A stretch of DNA of 64,000 nt, taken from assembly GCF_038002825.1 (NCBI RefSeq), contig NZ_JBBODF010000001.1:186001-250000 (forward strand), read 5' to 3'. The first letter of the stretch is position 1; every line of letters starts with the position of its first letter. Both the position numbers and the translations under genes were made by a program. Shown here piece after piece: positions 1-8,206 of the stretch. Under the pieces are notes generated by a model. That model searched no databases and was not told where the DNA came from. It was given only the letters and a program-made list of their open reading frames with translations. Source of the DNA: Paenibacillus sp. FSL H8-0048. GTDB taxonomy: Bacteria > Bacillota > Bacilli > Paenibacillales > Paenibacillaceae.

Positions 1-736
1 TGCGCCGGCAGCGCCCAAACCGGCTCCCGACAGGCTCAAAGGCCGTCCCCAGGAGGCGCAGGGTGCCGGATGGGCTGGACAACGGGCGGCTGCTGAAATG
101 GCTGCCGGCTCATTCGCGGAACCTCCTGCAGCAGGAGGCCAGGCAAGCGGAAGCAGGGGCGTGCGCAAGCTGGTAGCTGTAGGCTGCTCAACCGGAGGTC
201 CGAGAGCGCTGAAGGCGTTCCTGGAGAACATCCCCGGCGACTTCCCGGCACCGATTGTCATTGTCCAGCATATGCCGCCTAACTTCACCAAATCGCTGGC
301 CCAGCGCCTGAATACCTTTAGCGCACTGGAAGTCGCTGAAGCGGAACAGGGTATGGTTCTCCGGCAGGGTGCGGCGTATATTGCCCCCGGCGGCTATCAC
401 CTCACAGTGGTACCTGCGCCTGGCGGCCAATACATGATAGAGCTTACTAAGGAAGAGGTCCGCAATGGACATCGTCCTTCTGTAGATACACTGTTTGAAT
501 CGGTATTGCAGCTTACCTCGCTGGAACGTCATGCCGTCATTATGACGGGGATGGGCAGCGACGGAGCCCGGATGATGAAAGCACTCTATGATTCGGGGGT
601 GACATCTACCTTTGCAGAGAGTGAAGAAACCTGTGTGGTTTACGGAATGCCGAGGTCTGCAGTAGAGTTAAAGTGTGTAAGACACATCCTGCCTTTGCAA
701 GAAATTGCTCCAAGGCTGGTACAAGCCGTTAAATAA
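1..736 (+). CDS. cheB: Chemotaxis protein-glutamate methylesterase/deamidase CheB (5' truncated)
   Basis: The reading frame is already open at the first bases of the window, so the N-terminal receiver domain lies outside. What is seen is a low-complexity Ala/Pro linker and then the complete CheB catalytic domain. It has the nucleophile serine in GCSTGGP, the histidine in VQHMPPNF and the aspartate in MTGMGSDGA, which are the three catalytic residues of the family. The enzyme removes methyl groups from, and deamidates, glutamyl sites of chemoreceptors in the cytoplasm, as the adaptation arm of chemotaxis. It is followed by cheA after 34 bases, as in the fla/che operon of Bacillus. The identification is firm; only the N-terminus is missing. 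Confidence 0.95.
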   Translation, partial: APAAPKPAPDRLKGRPQEAQGAGWAGQRAAAEMAAGSFAEPPAAGGQASGSRGVRKLVAVGCSTGGPRALKAFLENIPGDFPAPIVIVQHMPPNFTKSLAQRLNTFSALEVAEAEQGMVLRQGAAYIAPGGYHLTVVPAPGGQYMIELTKEEVRNGHRPSVDTLFESVLQLTSLERHAVIMTGMGSDGARMMKALYDSGVTSTFAESEETCVVYGMPRSAVELKCVRHILPLQEIAPRLVQAVK

Positions 737-770
737 TGGAATAGCGAACTCGAAGGGGAGGTACCCGCTC

Positions 771-2861
771 ATGGACATGAACCAATACTTATCCATGTTT
801 ATTGATGAGTCAAATGATCATCTGCAGTCTTTGAACGAGAGCATGATGGGGCTGGAAGCGAATCCGGAGGATCTGAGTATTGTTCAGGTGATTTTCCGCT
901 CCGCCCATACCTTGAAAGGTATGGCGGCTACAATGGGTTTTGAAGATTTGGCTTCGCTTACGCACCAAATGGAGAATGTGCTCGATCTGGTGCGCAATAA
1001 CAAACTGCGGATGCAAGACTTCATTTTTGATACCCTGTTCAAAAGTATTGACGCTCTGGAATCCATGGTGGAGGATATTACCGGCGGTGGAGCGGGCAAG
1101 GCCGATGTAACAGCCATTGTCTCATCACTGCAGGCCATCGTACGCGGAGAGGTTCCCTCTGCCGGCAATGCCTCTGCTGAAGTCACTGCTGCTGCATCCG
1201 GCAATGCCAGCGCGGCCCAGGTGTTCCTGGATGAATTCCAGTACTCTGTGCTGGAGCAATCCCTTCAGGAAGGCCATCAGGTGCTCTATGTAGATGTGGC
1301 GATCCGGAAGGACTGTCAGCTCAAAGCCGTACGTGCCTACATGGTCTTCGACCTTCTGGAGCGTTCAGGAGAAGTCGTGAAATCCTTCCCTTCGGTTCAG
1401 GACATAGAGCAGGAGAAATTCGATTACGGATTCTCCCTCTACTACATAACCCAAAAGGATGCAAGTGAAATTCAGAAGATGATTCTGAATCTGTCGGAGA
1501 TTGAAGCGGTCACCGCTGTGGCGCTTGATCAGGAGTCACTTCGCCAGATGGGACAAGACACTGCAGCAGCTACAGCCGAAGCGCCTGCCCCTGCTCCGGT
1601 GCAGGAGGCTGCTCCGGCAGCTGCGGGTAATGCTTCCCCTGCGGCTTCTCTGCATCCCAAGGAAGAGAACGGCAAAGCTGCCCCGGCCCGGGCTGGAGGA
1701 GCACCGTCGCCTTCCCGGACCATCCGTGTTGATATTGAGCGGCTGGATGTGCTGATGAATCTGTTTAGCGAGCTGCTGATTGACCGTGTCCGGCTGGAGC
1801 AGCTGGCCTCAGAGGTGCAGAACGGCGATCTTACCGAAACGGTCGAGCATATGGGCCGGGTGAGCGGAGATTTGCAAAATATAGTCATGAAGCTCCGCAT
1901 GGTTCCGGTGGATACCGTATTTAACCGGTTCCCGCGGATGATCCGTGATCTGGCGAAATCGCTGGACAAGAAGGTGGATTTAATCATCACCGGAGCCGAT
2001 ACGGAGCTTGACCGTACGGTGATTGATGAGATTGGCGATCCGCTGGTGCATCTGCTGCGCAATGCAGTAGACCACGGGATTGAATCCATCGCGGACCGGG
2101 TTGCTGCCGGGAAGCCGGAGACAGGCACTGTGCAGCTGCGGGCCTTCCATAGCGGCAATCATGTCTTCATTGAGATTGAAGAGGATGGCAAAGGTATCTA
2201 TCCGAAGAATGTACTGGCCTCTGCCGTCAAAAAGGGTGCGATTACCCAGGAGCAGGCTAATACAATGTCTGATGATGAAGCATACCAGCTGCTCTTCGCG
2301 CCGGGCTTCAGTACAGCTGAGGTAATCTCCGACGTATCAGGCCGTGGCGTAGGTCTGGATGTGGTCAAAGCCAAAATCTCTTCGCTGGGCGGTAACGTCA
2401 CCATCTATTCAACACCTGGCAAAGGTACGAATTTCTCTGTTCAGCTTCCGCTGACCCTGTCAATCATTGCAGCGATGCTGGTCCGGCTTGGTTCTGAGAA
2501 ATATGCCATTCCGCTCTCTTCCATCGTAGAGACAGGAATTGTGAAGCAAGCCCAGATCCGCACCATTCACGGCAACCGGATGCTGGAGTTCCGGGGCAGC
2601 CATATTCCGCTGGTCTCCCTGAGCAAGATCTTCTCCGTTCCGGACTATGATGAAAGCACGGAAGAGGAGACAGAGATCGTGGTTGTCCGCAAAGGAGAAC
2701 GGCTGGTTGCCCTGGCTGTGCAGGACTTCATTGGCCAGAACGAAATCGTAATCAAGAACCTCGGCAAGTATCTGCCTGAGGTGCAGGGAATTTCCGGAGC
2801 CACGATTCTTGGAGACGGACAGGTAGCGCTTATTATCGATCCGAATGCTTTTATCAAATAA
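771..2861 (+). CDS. cheA: Chemotaxis histidine kinase CheA
   Basis: Protein of 696 residues. The ATG at 771 is chosen because GGGGAGG lies about 9 bases upstream and the protein then begins directly with the Hpt domain. Order: Hpt (P1) with phospho-acceptor His46 in SAHTLKG; a P2 response-regulator docking region around 165-260; an Ala/Pro linker around 285-325; a dimerisation helix pair; the ATPase domain with the N box HLLRNAVDHG near 426, DGKGI near 470 and GRGVGLDV near 523; and a C-terminal CheW-like domain from about 560. It phosphorylates CheY and CheB in response to receptor signals, in complex with CheW. It sits between cheB and cheW in one operon. Confidence 0.97.
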   Translation: MDMNQYLSMFIDESNDHLQSLNESMMGLEANPEDLSIVQVIFRSAHTLKGMAATMGFEDLASLTHQMENVLDLVRNNKLRMQDFIFDTLFKSIDALESMVEDITGGGAGKADVTAIVSSLQAIVRGEVPSAGNASAEVTAAASGNASAAQVFLDEFQYSVLEQSLQEGHQVLYVDVAIRKDCQLKAVRAYMVFDLLERSGEVVKSFPSVQDIEQEKFDYGFSLYYITQKDASEIQKMILNLSEIEAVTAVALDQESLRQMGQDTAAATAEAPAPAPVQEAAPAAAGNASPAASLHPKEENGKAAPARAGGAPSPSRTIRVDIERLDVLMNLFSELLIDRVRLEQLASEVQNGDLTETVEHMGRVSGDLQNIVMKLRMVPVDTVFNRFPRMIRDLAKSLDKKVDLIITGADTELDRTVIDEIGDPLVHLLRNAVDHGIESIADRVAAGKPETGTVQLRAFHSGNHVFIEIEEDGKGIYPKNVLASAVKKGAITQEQANTMSDDEAYQLLFAPGFSTAEVISDVSGRGVGLDVVKAKISSLGGNVTIYSTPGKGTNFSVQLPLTLSIIAAMLVRLGSEKYAIPLSSIVETGIVKQAQIRTIHGNRMLEFRGSHIPLVSLSKIFSVPDYDESTEEETEIVVVRKGERLVALAVQDFIGQNEIVIKNLGKYLPEVQGISGATILGDGQVALIIDPNAFIK

Positions 2862-2888
2862 TCAGGTTAGAACAGGGAGGCTCATTCC

Positions 2889-3350
2889 ATGGCTGAAGAT
2901 ATCAAAGTAATTGTATTCAAGCTTGGCACTGAAGAATACGGCATTGAAGTAGAGAAGGTCCAGACGATTGAACGTATGATGCCGATTACCCGCGTACCGA
3001 AGACCTATTCCTTCATCAAAGGTGTGATCAATCTGCGCGGCGTCGTGATTCCGGTTATTGATCTGCGCGGACGCTTCGGCATTGAGGAAGCGGAACACAC
3101 GGACCAGACCCGGATCATTATCGTCAATGTGAATGAGATGGAAGTGGGCTTCATTGTCGATTCAGCCAACGATGTCATCGACTTGAACCGTGACATTATC
3201 GATGTACCGCCGGATGTTGTTGGCGGCATCAAGGCGAAGTATCTGGACGGGGTCGCCAAAATCGGGGATGACCGTCTGCTGATTATGCTCAACCTGTCTG
3301 AAGTGCTGAACAAGAGTGAAATCGTGCAGCTGGAAAGCCTGGAGGGCTAG
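2889..3350 (+). CDS. cheW: Chemotaxis adaptor protein CheW
   Basis: A 153-residue protein that is entirely one CheW domain, with the typical FKLGTEEYGIEVEKVQ start and INLRGVVIPVIDLR core strand. It couples chemoreceptors to CheA at the receptor array and has no catalytic activity. The ATG follows ACAGGGAGG with good spacing. It lies 27 bases behind cheA and 3 bases ahead of cheC, so the genes are co-transcribed. Length and motif order are normal for the family. Confidence 0.97.
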   Translation: MAEDIKVIVFKLGTEEYGIEVEKVQTIERMMPITRVPKTYSFIKGVINLRGVVIPVIDLRGRFGIEEAEHTDQTRIIIVNVNEMEVGFIVDSANDVIDLNRDIIDVPPDVVGGIKAKYLDGVAKIGDDRLLIMLNLSEVLNKSEIVQLESLEG

Positions 3351-3353
3351 CCT

Positions 3354-3980
3354 ATGGAGCTATTCAAGAATTTCAAAGACTTCAAAATGGATGTGCTTAA
3401 GGAAGTAGGGAATATCGGGGCCGGCAACGCAGCCACCGCCTTATCCCAACTGCTCAATAAGCCGATTGACATGGCCGTCCCTAAGGTACAGCTGCTCAGC
3501 TTCGAGGAAATCACCGATAAGGTGGGCGGAGCGGAGGAGCTGGTATACGCGGTATTCCTGCGTGTGGAAGGTGAAGCCCCGGGGAACCTGTTCTTCATTC
3601 TTACCCCGGAAGCGGCAAGCAACCTGCTTAGCCGGATTGCCGGCATTGAAGTCTCCGGCGGCGATGAGCTGAGTGAAATGGAATTATCCGCACTAAGCGA
3701 GATCGGCAATATTCTGGCCGGCTCTTATCTCTCTTCCCTGGCGGACTTCACCTCCTTGAGCATGTATCCGACAGTGCCGGCGCTTGCGATGGATATGGCC
3801 GGAGCCATTCTTGGCTACGGGCTGCTGCAGTTCGGTCAGATGGGTGATGATGCGCTGCTGATCGATACGACTTTTTTAGAAGGCCAAAATGAAATTGAAG
3901 GACAATTCTTCCTCATTCCCGATCCGGAATCGTTCCCCAAAATATTCAAGGCTTTAGGAGTACCGTTCGACAATGATTGA
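3354..3980 (+). CDS. cheC: CheY-P phosphatase CheC
   Basis: A 208-residue protein with two copies of the CheC/CheX/FliY active-site signature, an acidic or Ser residue followed by E-x-x-N: DVLKEVGN at residues 13-20 and SALSEIGN near residue 110. Both Glu/Asn pairs are intact. CheC dephosphorylates CheY-P and in Bacillus also binds CheD to control receptor deamidation. The gene starts 3 bases behind cheW with a GGAGGG site inside the end of cheW, and its last bases overlap the start of cheD by 8 bases, which fits the CheC-CheD partnership. Confidence 0.95.
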   Translation: MELFKNFKDFKMDVLKEVGNIGAGNAATALSQLLNKPIDMAVPKVQLLSFEEITDKVGGAEELVYAVFLRVEGEAPGNLFFILTPEAASNLLSRIAGIEVSGGDELSEMELSALSEIGNILAGSYLSSLADFTSLSMYPTVPALAMDMAGAILGYGLLQFGQMGDDALLIDTTFLEGQNEIEGQFFLIPDPESFPKIFKALGVPFDND

Positions 3981-4470
3981 AGAGCAGAGCATCATTAAAG
4001 TAGGGATGGCGGATTTGAACGTAGGCAGCCAGGACAGCCTTATCCGTACGACCGGTCTTGGCTCCTGCGTAGGTCTAACTCTGTTTGATCCTGGTAAAAA
4101 GCTGGCGGGGATGGCTCATGTCATGCTGCCTTCGTCAGAGATTGCCCGGGAGGGACAGCTGAATATCGCCAAGTTCGCAGATACTGCTGTACCTGAGCTT
4201 TTGGCCCGCCTGCTGGGGCTGGGAGCGGTTAGAAGCCGGATTGTGGCCAAGATGGCCGGAGGCTCGCAGATGTTTGCTTTTGCCGGAGGGAGTGACACCA
4301 TGAGGATCGGGCCTCGGAATGTGGAATCCTGCAAGCTTGCTCTTGAGAGCCTTCATATTCCGCTTATCGCGGAGGATACGGGCGGCAATTATGGGCGCAC
4401 GATAGAAATCTCCTGCAATACCGGAGTGATTTTTATCCGCAGCGTTCAAAAAGGCCCGAAGGAAATTTAG
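3973..4470 (+). CDS. cheD: Chemoreceptor glutamine deamidase CheD
   Basis: A 165-residue protein of the CheD family. The catalytic cysteine is in GLGSCVGLTL and the catalytic histidine in GMAHVMLP, followed by the conserved KMAGGSQMF segment. CheD deamidates glutamines on chemoreceptors and is itself controlled by binding CheC. The start overlaps the end of cheC by 8 bases. Upstream TAGGAG lies inside cheC. Family length is normal and all key residues are present. Confidence 0.95.
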   Translation: MIEEQSIIKVGMADLNVGSQDSLIRTTGLGSCVGLTLFDPGKKLAGMAHVMLPSSEIAREGQLNIAKFADTAVPELLARLLGLGAVRSRIVAKMAGGSQMFAFAGGSDTMRIGPRNVESCKLALESLHIPLIAEDTGGNYGRTIEISCNTGVIFIRSVQKGPKEI

Positions 4471-4472
4471 CC

Positions 4473-4883
4473 ATGAGCAGGAAACTATTGCTGAATATTG
4501 TGGCCGGACTGATCGGATTTGTACTAACCTTCCTTGCTAACAACGGGCAGAACCTGCTGGGTACCAGCCTGATCCGGGGCATGTACGGATTTATTATCTG
4601 GTTTGTGCTTGCTTTTTGCCTGAGATGGGTATTGGGTTTTATTATCGGAAAAGAATCCTCAGACCCGGAAGCCGGTTTGTTCGATAACGGAGAGTCTCTT
4701 GGCGTGAAGCTTGATATTAGTACACCTGAAGAGGATCAGGAGCTCAAGGACCTGCTTACCCCAAAACGGGAGGCGGCCAGTGAAGAGCCAGGGGGATTCA
4801 CGCCTTTGCAGCCTCCGAAGCTAGTCTCTATGAAAGATCCTGAAGAATTGGCCAAGGCCGTTCGTCACCTGAAAGAAGAATAA
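4473..4883 (+). CDS. Small two-helix membrane protein of the fla/che operon, unknown function
   Basis: A 136-residue protein I cannot place in a named family. Two hydrophobic segments are visible (about residues 5-22 and 34-56), followed by a charged, Pro/Glu-rich cytoplasmic tail that ends in EELAKAVRHLKEE. It starts 2 bases after cheD, with GAAGGA as ribosome binding site, and sits directly in front of sigD. B. subtilis has no gene between cheD and sigD, so this is a lineage-type addition. The position suggests a motility-related membrane role, but that is inference only. Confidence 0.8.
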   Translation: MSRKLLLNIVAGLIGFVLTFLANNGQNLLGTSLIRGMYGFIIWFVLAFCLRWVLGFIIGKESSDPEAGLFDNGESLGVKLDISTPEEDQELKDLLTPKREAASEEPGGFTPLQPPKLVSMKDPEELAKAVRHLKEE

Positions 4884-4891
4884 GCGAGTGT

Positions 4892-4921
4892 TGCGGCGAA
4901 AGTCCGTCATCTTGCGCCGCA
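4892..4921 (+). other. GC-rich hairpin in front of sigD
   Basis: TGCGGCG (4892-4898) pairs perfectly with CGCCGCA (4915-4921) around a 16-base loop. No T run follows, so it is not a standard terminator. It lies in the 78-base gap before sigD and may mark a processing site or stabilise a transcript segment; its role is not known. Confidence 0.45.
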
Positions 4922-4961
4922 TGTTTGCCCGCTGACTAAACTTTGGGAAGGGTGAAAGCCG

Positions 4962-5750
4962 TTGAACGAGCGTAAAGCAGCTCAGTCGGATACAGATATG
5001 CTTTGGGAGCAGTGGAAAGAGCACGGCGATCCTGAAGCTAAAAAAAAGCTGATTGAGAGTTATCTCCACATTGTTGATTATGTGTCCAGCCGTCTGGCAG
5101 TAGGACTGCCTAAAAACGTCTCCAAGGACGATTTGGCCAGCAACGGCGTTATGGGACTCATTGATGCCATCGAAAAATTCGACTACAAGCGGGGGCTTCA
5201 ATTCCAGACTTATGCATCGTGGCGGGTACGGGGAGCAATCCTTGATTCTCTGCGGCAAAGTGACTGGGTTCCCAGATCCGTACGCGAAAAAGCGAAAAAA
5301 ATCGAGGATGCCTACCAGCAGCTGGAGCAGAAGTATTTGAGATCAGTAACTGATGATGAAATGAGCCAATATCTGAATATTTCGGAAACGGAGTTTCAGA
5401 CGATGCTGCAGGATGTCGCAGTCATGTCGCTCTGTTCATTGGAAGATCCTATACGCGAAGAGGAATCAGAGACAAGAATGTCCATATTGGTAGATGACAA
5501 GGCCAAGAATCCGGACCGTAAAGTGAATGAGTTCTATCTGCGGGATACGCTAACCAAAGGCATCGAGAAACTAACAGTGAAAGAACGGACCGTCGTGTCC
5601 CTTTTATATTATGAAGATTTATCTTTAAGCGAGATTGCGGAAGTGATGTCACTGTCTCCTTCGCGAATCTCCCAGCTTCATTCCAAAGCTATTTTGCGGC
5701 TAAGAGGCACACTTGAGAAGAACCGGGACCTTCTAATGCAAAATGATTAA
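4962..5750 (+). CDS. sigD: RNA polymerase sigma factor SigD (sigma-28, FliA family)
   Basis: A 262-residue sigma-70 family protein. The TTG at 4962 follows GGGAAGGGTGA and gives a normal length. Region 2 is seen as VDYVSSRLAVGLPKNV, GLIDAIEKFDYKRG and QTYASWRVRGAILD; region 3 has WVPRSVREKAK; region 4 has the helix-turn-helix LSLSEIAEVMSLSPSRISQL. It directs late flagellar, chemotaxis and autolysin genes and is normally held by the anti-sigma factor FlgM until hook completion. Its place behind cheD matches B. subtilis. Confidence 0.96.
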   Translation: MNERKAAQSDTDMLWEQWKEHGDPEAKKKLIESYLHIVDYVSSRLAVGLPKNVSKDDLASNGVMGLIDAIEKFDYKRGLQFQTYASWRVRGAILDSLRQSDWVPRSVREKAKKIEDAYQQLEQKYLRSVTDDEMSQYLNISETEFQTMLQDVAVMSLCSLEDPIREEESETRMSILVDDKAKNPDRKVNEFYLRDTLTKGIEKLTVKERTVVSLLYYEDLSLSEIAEVMSLSPSRISQLHSKAILRLRGTLEKNRDLLMQND

Positions 5751-5780
5751 CCGGGTGACGGTGACAAGGGGGAGCAGAAA

Positions 5781-7184
5781 TTGATCGGTCAATATGTATT
5801 GAGCCAATACCTGAGCATTACTTTTTCGGAGGATAAGGGGATCGCTTACCTTCAGTTCACCAAGAAGGATGAGAATTTCACCTGTTCGGTCGAGGACCTT
5901 GAGAGCTTCCTGTTCAGTCACAATATTCGTTTCGGTATACAGCATGATATTGTTCAGCGGATTAGCAGTAACCCGGAAGAATATTTCTGGAACCGGGTGC
6001 CTATCGCGATTGGACAGCCTGCTGTCAACGGTAAGGACGGCCGGGTTGTGCTGACCGTTGACATGGAGGAGGACCGCAAGCCTCTCGAGAAAGAGGACGG
6101 CAAGGTGGATTACAAGGAGTTGGTCCGGCTGCATAACGTAAGGAAGGGCCAGCTTATTGCCAAGGTTATTCCGGCAGAGAACGGCGTGAGCGGCAAAATG
6201 GTAACAGGTGAAGAGCTTCCGTTCCGGGCAGGGAAGGAGGCTCATTTCAAGGTAGGCAAGAATGTGGTGGTGGATCAGGAAGAGACCTCCATGTATTCGG
6301 CGATTGACGGATTGGTTACGCTGACAGACAAGGGCAAAATCAATGTTTTTCCGGTGTATGAAATCAATGGGGATGTGGATTACAGCACAGGCAATATTGA
6401 TTTCGTGGGTACGGTGGTCATCCGCGGCAATGTGCTTACCGGCTTCACCGTCAAATCCGCAGGAGATATCCGGGTGGTCGGCGGGGTAGAGGGAGCCGAA
6501 CTGATATCGGGCGGGTCCATCGAGATTACGGGCGGTATCATCGGTTATAATAAAGGCCTCGTAAGCGCCGGTAAAAATGTTAAGGTCTCGTTCATCCAGG
6601 ACGGCAATGTTGTGGCCGGGGAGGATATTATCGTTTCCCAAAGCATTATGCATTCCAGCATCCGGGCAGGTCATGATGTGCTGTGCAACGGGGCCAAAGG
6701 CTTAATCGTCGGGGGGATCGTACAGGCAGGGGAGCGTGTGATCGCCCGTACCATCGGCAATACCATGTCTACAGCTACAGCGGTTGAAGTGGGCGTTGTT
6801 CCAGAGCTGAGAAATGAGATCAACGAACTGCGCCAGGAGCTCCGGCAGCTTCTAGAGAATGAGGACAAGACCAATAAGGCGCTGTATCTGCTTAATCAGC
6901 TGGCGAACAATGGGCAGCTGTCGCCGGATAAGGTGGCGCTTCGCGTCAAGCTTAATGCAACCAAGCAATCCCATATGCGTGATGAAAAGAGAATTAAAGA
7001 GCGTGTACTGGAGATCGAGCGTATGCTGGAGGACACCGGCAGAGCTAAGGTGGATGTCGTCAAAACGATCTATGGAGGCTCTAAGATCGTAATCGGAAGG
7101 TACACCAGGTTTGTCAAAGACCCGACGGAGCGGGTATCCTTCATTTATAGTGAAGGGGATATATCCATAATACCGTATGTATAA
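5781..7184 (+). CDS. FapA family (DUF342) protein
   Basis: A 467-residue protein starting at TTG 5781 behind AAGGGGGAGC. The N-terminal third is alpha/beta. The middle carries the DUF342 signature of Gly-rich beta-helix turns (for example INGDVDYSTGNIDFVGTVVI and GGIVQAGERVIARTIG), and the C-terminal part after about residue 340 is a charged coiled coil. Family members are polymer-forming or cell-envelope-associated proteins with no proven enzyme activity. It lies 30 bases behind sigD in the same operon, whereas in B. subtilis sigD is followed directly by swrB. A role in motility or surface assembly is inferred from position. Confidence 0.85.
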   Translation: MIGQYVLSQYLSITFSEDKGIAYLQFTKKDENFTCSVEDLESFLFSHNIRFGIQHDIVQRISSNPEEYFWNRVPIAIGQPAVNGKDGRVVLTVDMEEDRKPLEKEDGKVDYKELVRLHNVRKGQLIAKVIPAENGVSGKMVTGEELPFRAGKEAHFKVGKNVVVDQEETSMYSAIDGLVTLTDKGKINVFPVYEINGDVDYSTGNIDFVGTVVIRGNVLTGFTVKSAGDIRVVGGVEGAELISGGSIEITGGIIGYNKGLVSAGKNVKVSFIQDGNVVAGEDIIVSQSIMHSSIRAGHDVLCNGAKGLIVGGIVQAGERVIARTIGNTMSTATAVEVGVVPELRNEINELRQELRQLLENEDKTNKALYLLNQLANNGQLSPDKVALRVKLNATKQSHMRDEKRIKERVLEIERMLEDTGRAKVDVVKTIYGGSKIVIGRYTRFVKDPTERVSFIYSEGDISIIPYV

Positions 7185-7188
7185 TCAG

Positions 7189-7215
7189 GCAGGCAGCCGA
7201 GGCGGCCTGCTATTC
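7189..7215 (+). terminator. Terminator-like hairpin behind the FapA gene
   Basis: GCAGGCAGC (7189-7197) pairs with GCGGCCTGC (7202-7210) over a CGAG loop, with one mismatch. Only a weak T-rich tail (TATTCCTT) follows, so it is likelier a partial terminator or RNA-stabilising hairpin than a full stop. Confidence 0.4.
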
Positions 7216-7253
7216 CTTGATTCTGAAACCAATGACTGGAGAAGAGGGATCTT

Positions 7254-7562
7254 ATGAGTCTGAAACCGGTGGAATTGCAAATTGCGTTGCCCCGTACCCA
7301 TGATGCGGCCAAAGTTCAGAACAACCTTCAGCAGCGACCTGCACTCGACCAGCAGCAATTGGCAGGCCAGAATGTCAAGCATAGCCAGGAAATCTCGCTG
7401 CGCAGCACTGAGGTTGACGAGTCTGCCGAATCGGCCCTGCGGGACGGCGGCAAAGGGAACGGTTCTGGCAGTCAGCCTCAACCCCGCAAGCCGGATAAGC
7501 AGGAGAACACCCATGATGCCGAACATCCCTATAAGGGGCACCGTATAGATTTCAGTCTCTGA
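7254..7562 (+). CDS. Small hydrophilic protein of the flagellar operon end, unknown function
   Basis: A 102-residue protein with a good ribosome binding site (GAAGAGGGATCTT then ATG). It is rich in Gln, Ser, Lys and Pro, has no membrane segment and no cysteine, and looks largely unstructured, ending in HPYKGHRIDFSL. I recognise no domain. The spacing and plus-strand context between the FapA gene and the SwrB-like gene argue that it is real and part of the motility transcript. Confidence 0.65.
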   Translation: MSLKPVELQIALPRTHDAAKVQNNLQQRPALDQQQLAGQNVKHSQEISLRSTEVDESAESALRDGGKGNGSGSQPQPRKPDKQENTHDAEHPYKGHRIDFSL

Positions 7563-7630
7563 TTGGGACAGAATAACCTCAAATGCAGTTAAGGCATCTT
7601 ATGAATTAAACGCAGAAGGAGATTACACAC

Positions 7631-8206
7631 TTGGAACCATGGGTATATATTGTGCTGGTAGGTGCAGTTGCTATTGTTTATGCCCTGCGGCTGCCGGCCA
7701 GGACGGGCAAGGAAGACTCAGAGAAGAAGAGCCTGAAGGAGACGGAGGCAGCTCTGGAGCTCTACATGGCGGATATCGAGCATGAGAACTCCGAGCTGCT
7801 GAAGCTGGTGGGCAGCATTAAGACACAGTCACAGAGCAATAAGGCAGCCCTCCAGGAAGAAATCGCTGTACTGCGGGAGCAGGTGGGCGAGCTGCAGAAG
7901 AGCCTGCTGCTGATGGATGCGCGGCTGACTGCGGAAGAGAAGGGTCTGCTTCAGCTGGCCGCCACCTTCTCGCGGGAGGCTTCGCCCGGCCACGCGGAGA
8001 AGCCTCAGGGCACAGAGCAGGCAACTGAGGCAGTACCTCCTGTTAAGCCAAGACCCGTGAGCTCCATTAAGCTGCGGTATCCCCGGCTGTTCGAGCTGCA
8101 TGAGCAGGGGAAATCGATCGACTCTATCGCTAAGACCGCCGGTCTTCAGCGGGGCGAGGTGCAGCTGATCCTGCAGCTTGCCCAGCAGGAGGAATCCGTA
8201 TCATGA
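7631..8206 (+). CDS. SwrB-like (DUF6115-type) membrane-anchored coiled-coil protein
   Basis: A 191-residue protein starting at TTG 7631 behind AGAAGGAGA. One N-terminal membrane helix (about residues 4-20) is followed by a long Glu/Lys/Leu coiled coil (about 35-115), a Pro/Glu linker and a small helical C-terminal module containing RYPRLFELHEQGKSIDSIAK and GLQRGEVQLIL, which resembles a helix-turn-helix. This is the layout of B. subtilis SwrB (YlxL), which sits at the same place behind sigD and activates the flagellar type III export apparatus. The assignment rests on layout and position, since primary similarity cannot be scored here. Confidence 0.75.
   Translation: MEPWVYIVLVGAVAIVYALRLPARTGKEDSEKKSLKETEAALELYMADIEHENSELLKLVGSIKTQSQSNKAALQEEIAVLREQVGELQKSLLLMDARLTAEEKGLLQLAATFSREASPGHAEKPQGTEQATEAVPPVKPRPVSSIKLRYPRLFELHEQGKSIDSIAKTAGLQRGEVQLILQLAQQEESVS

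Noticed and set aside
5733..6674. Minus-strand open frame of 313 codons opposite the FapA gene
   Set aside because: Shadow of a coding gene with a good start and operon position on the plus strand.
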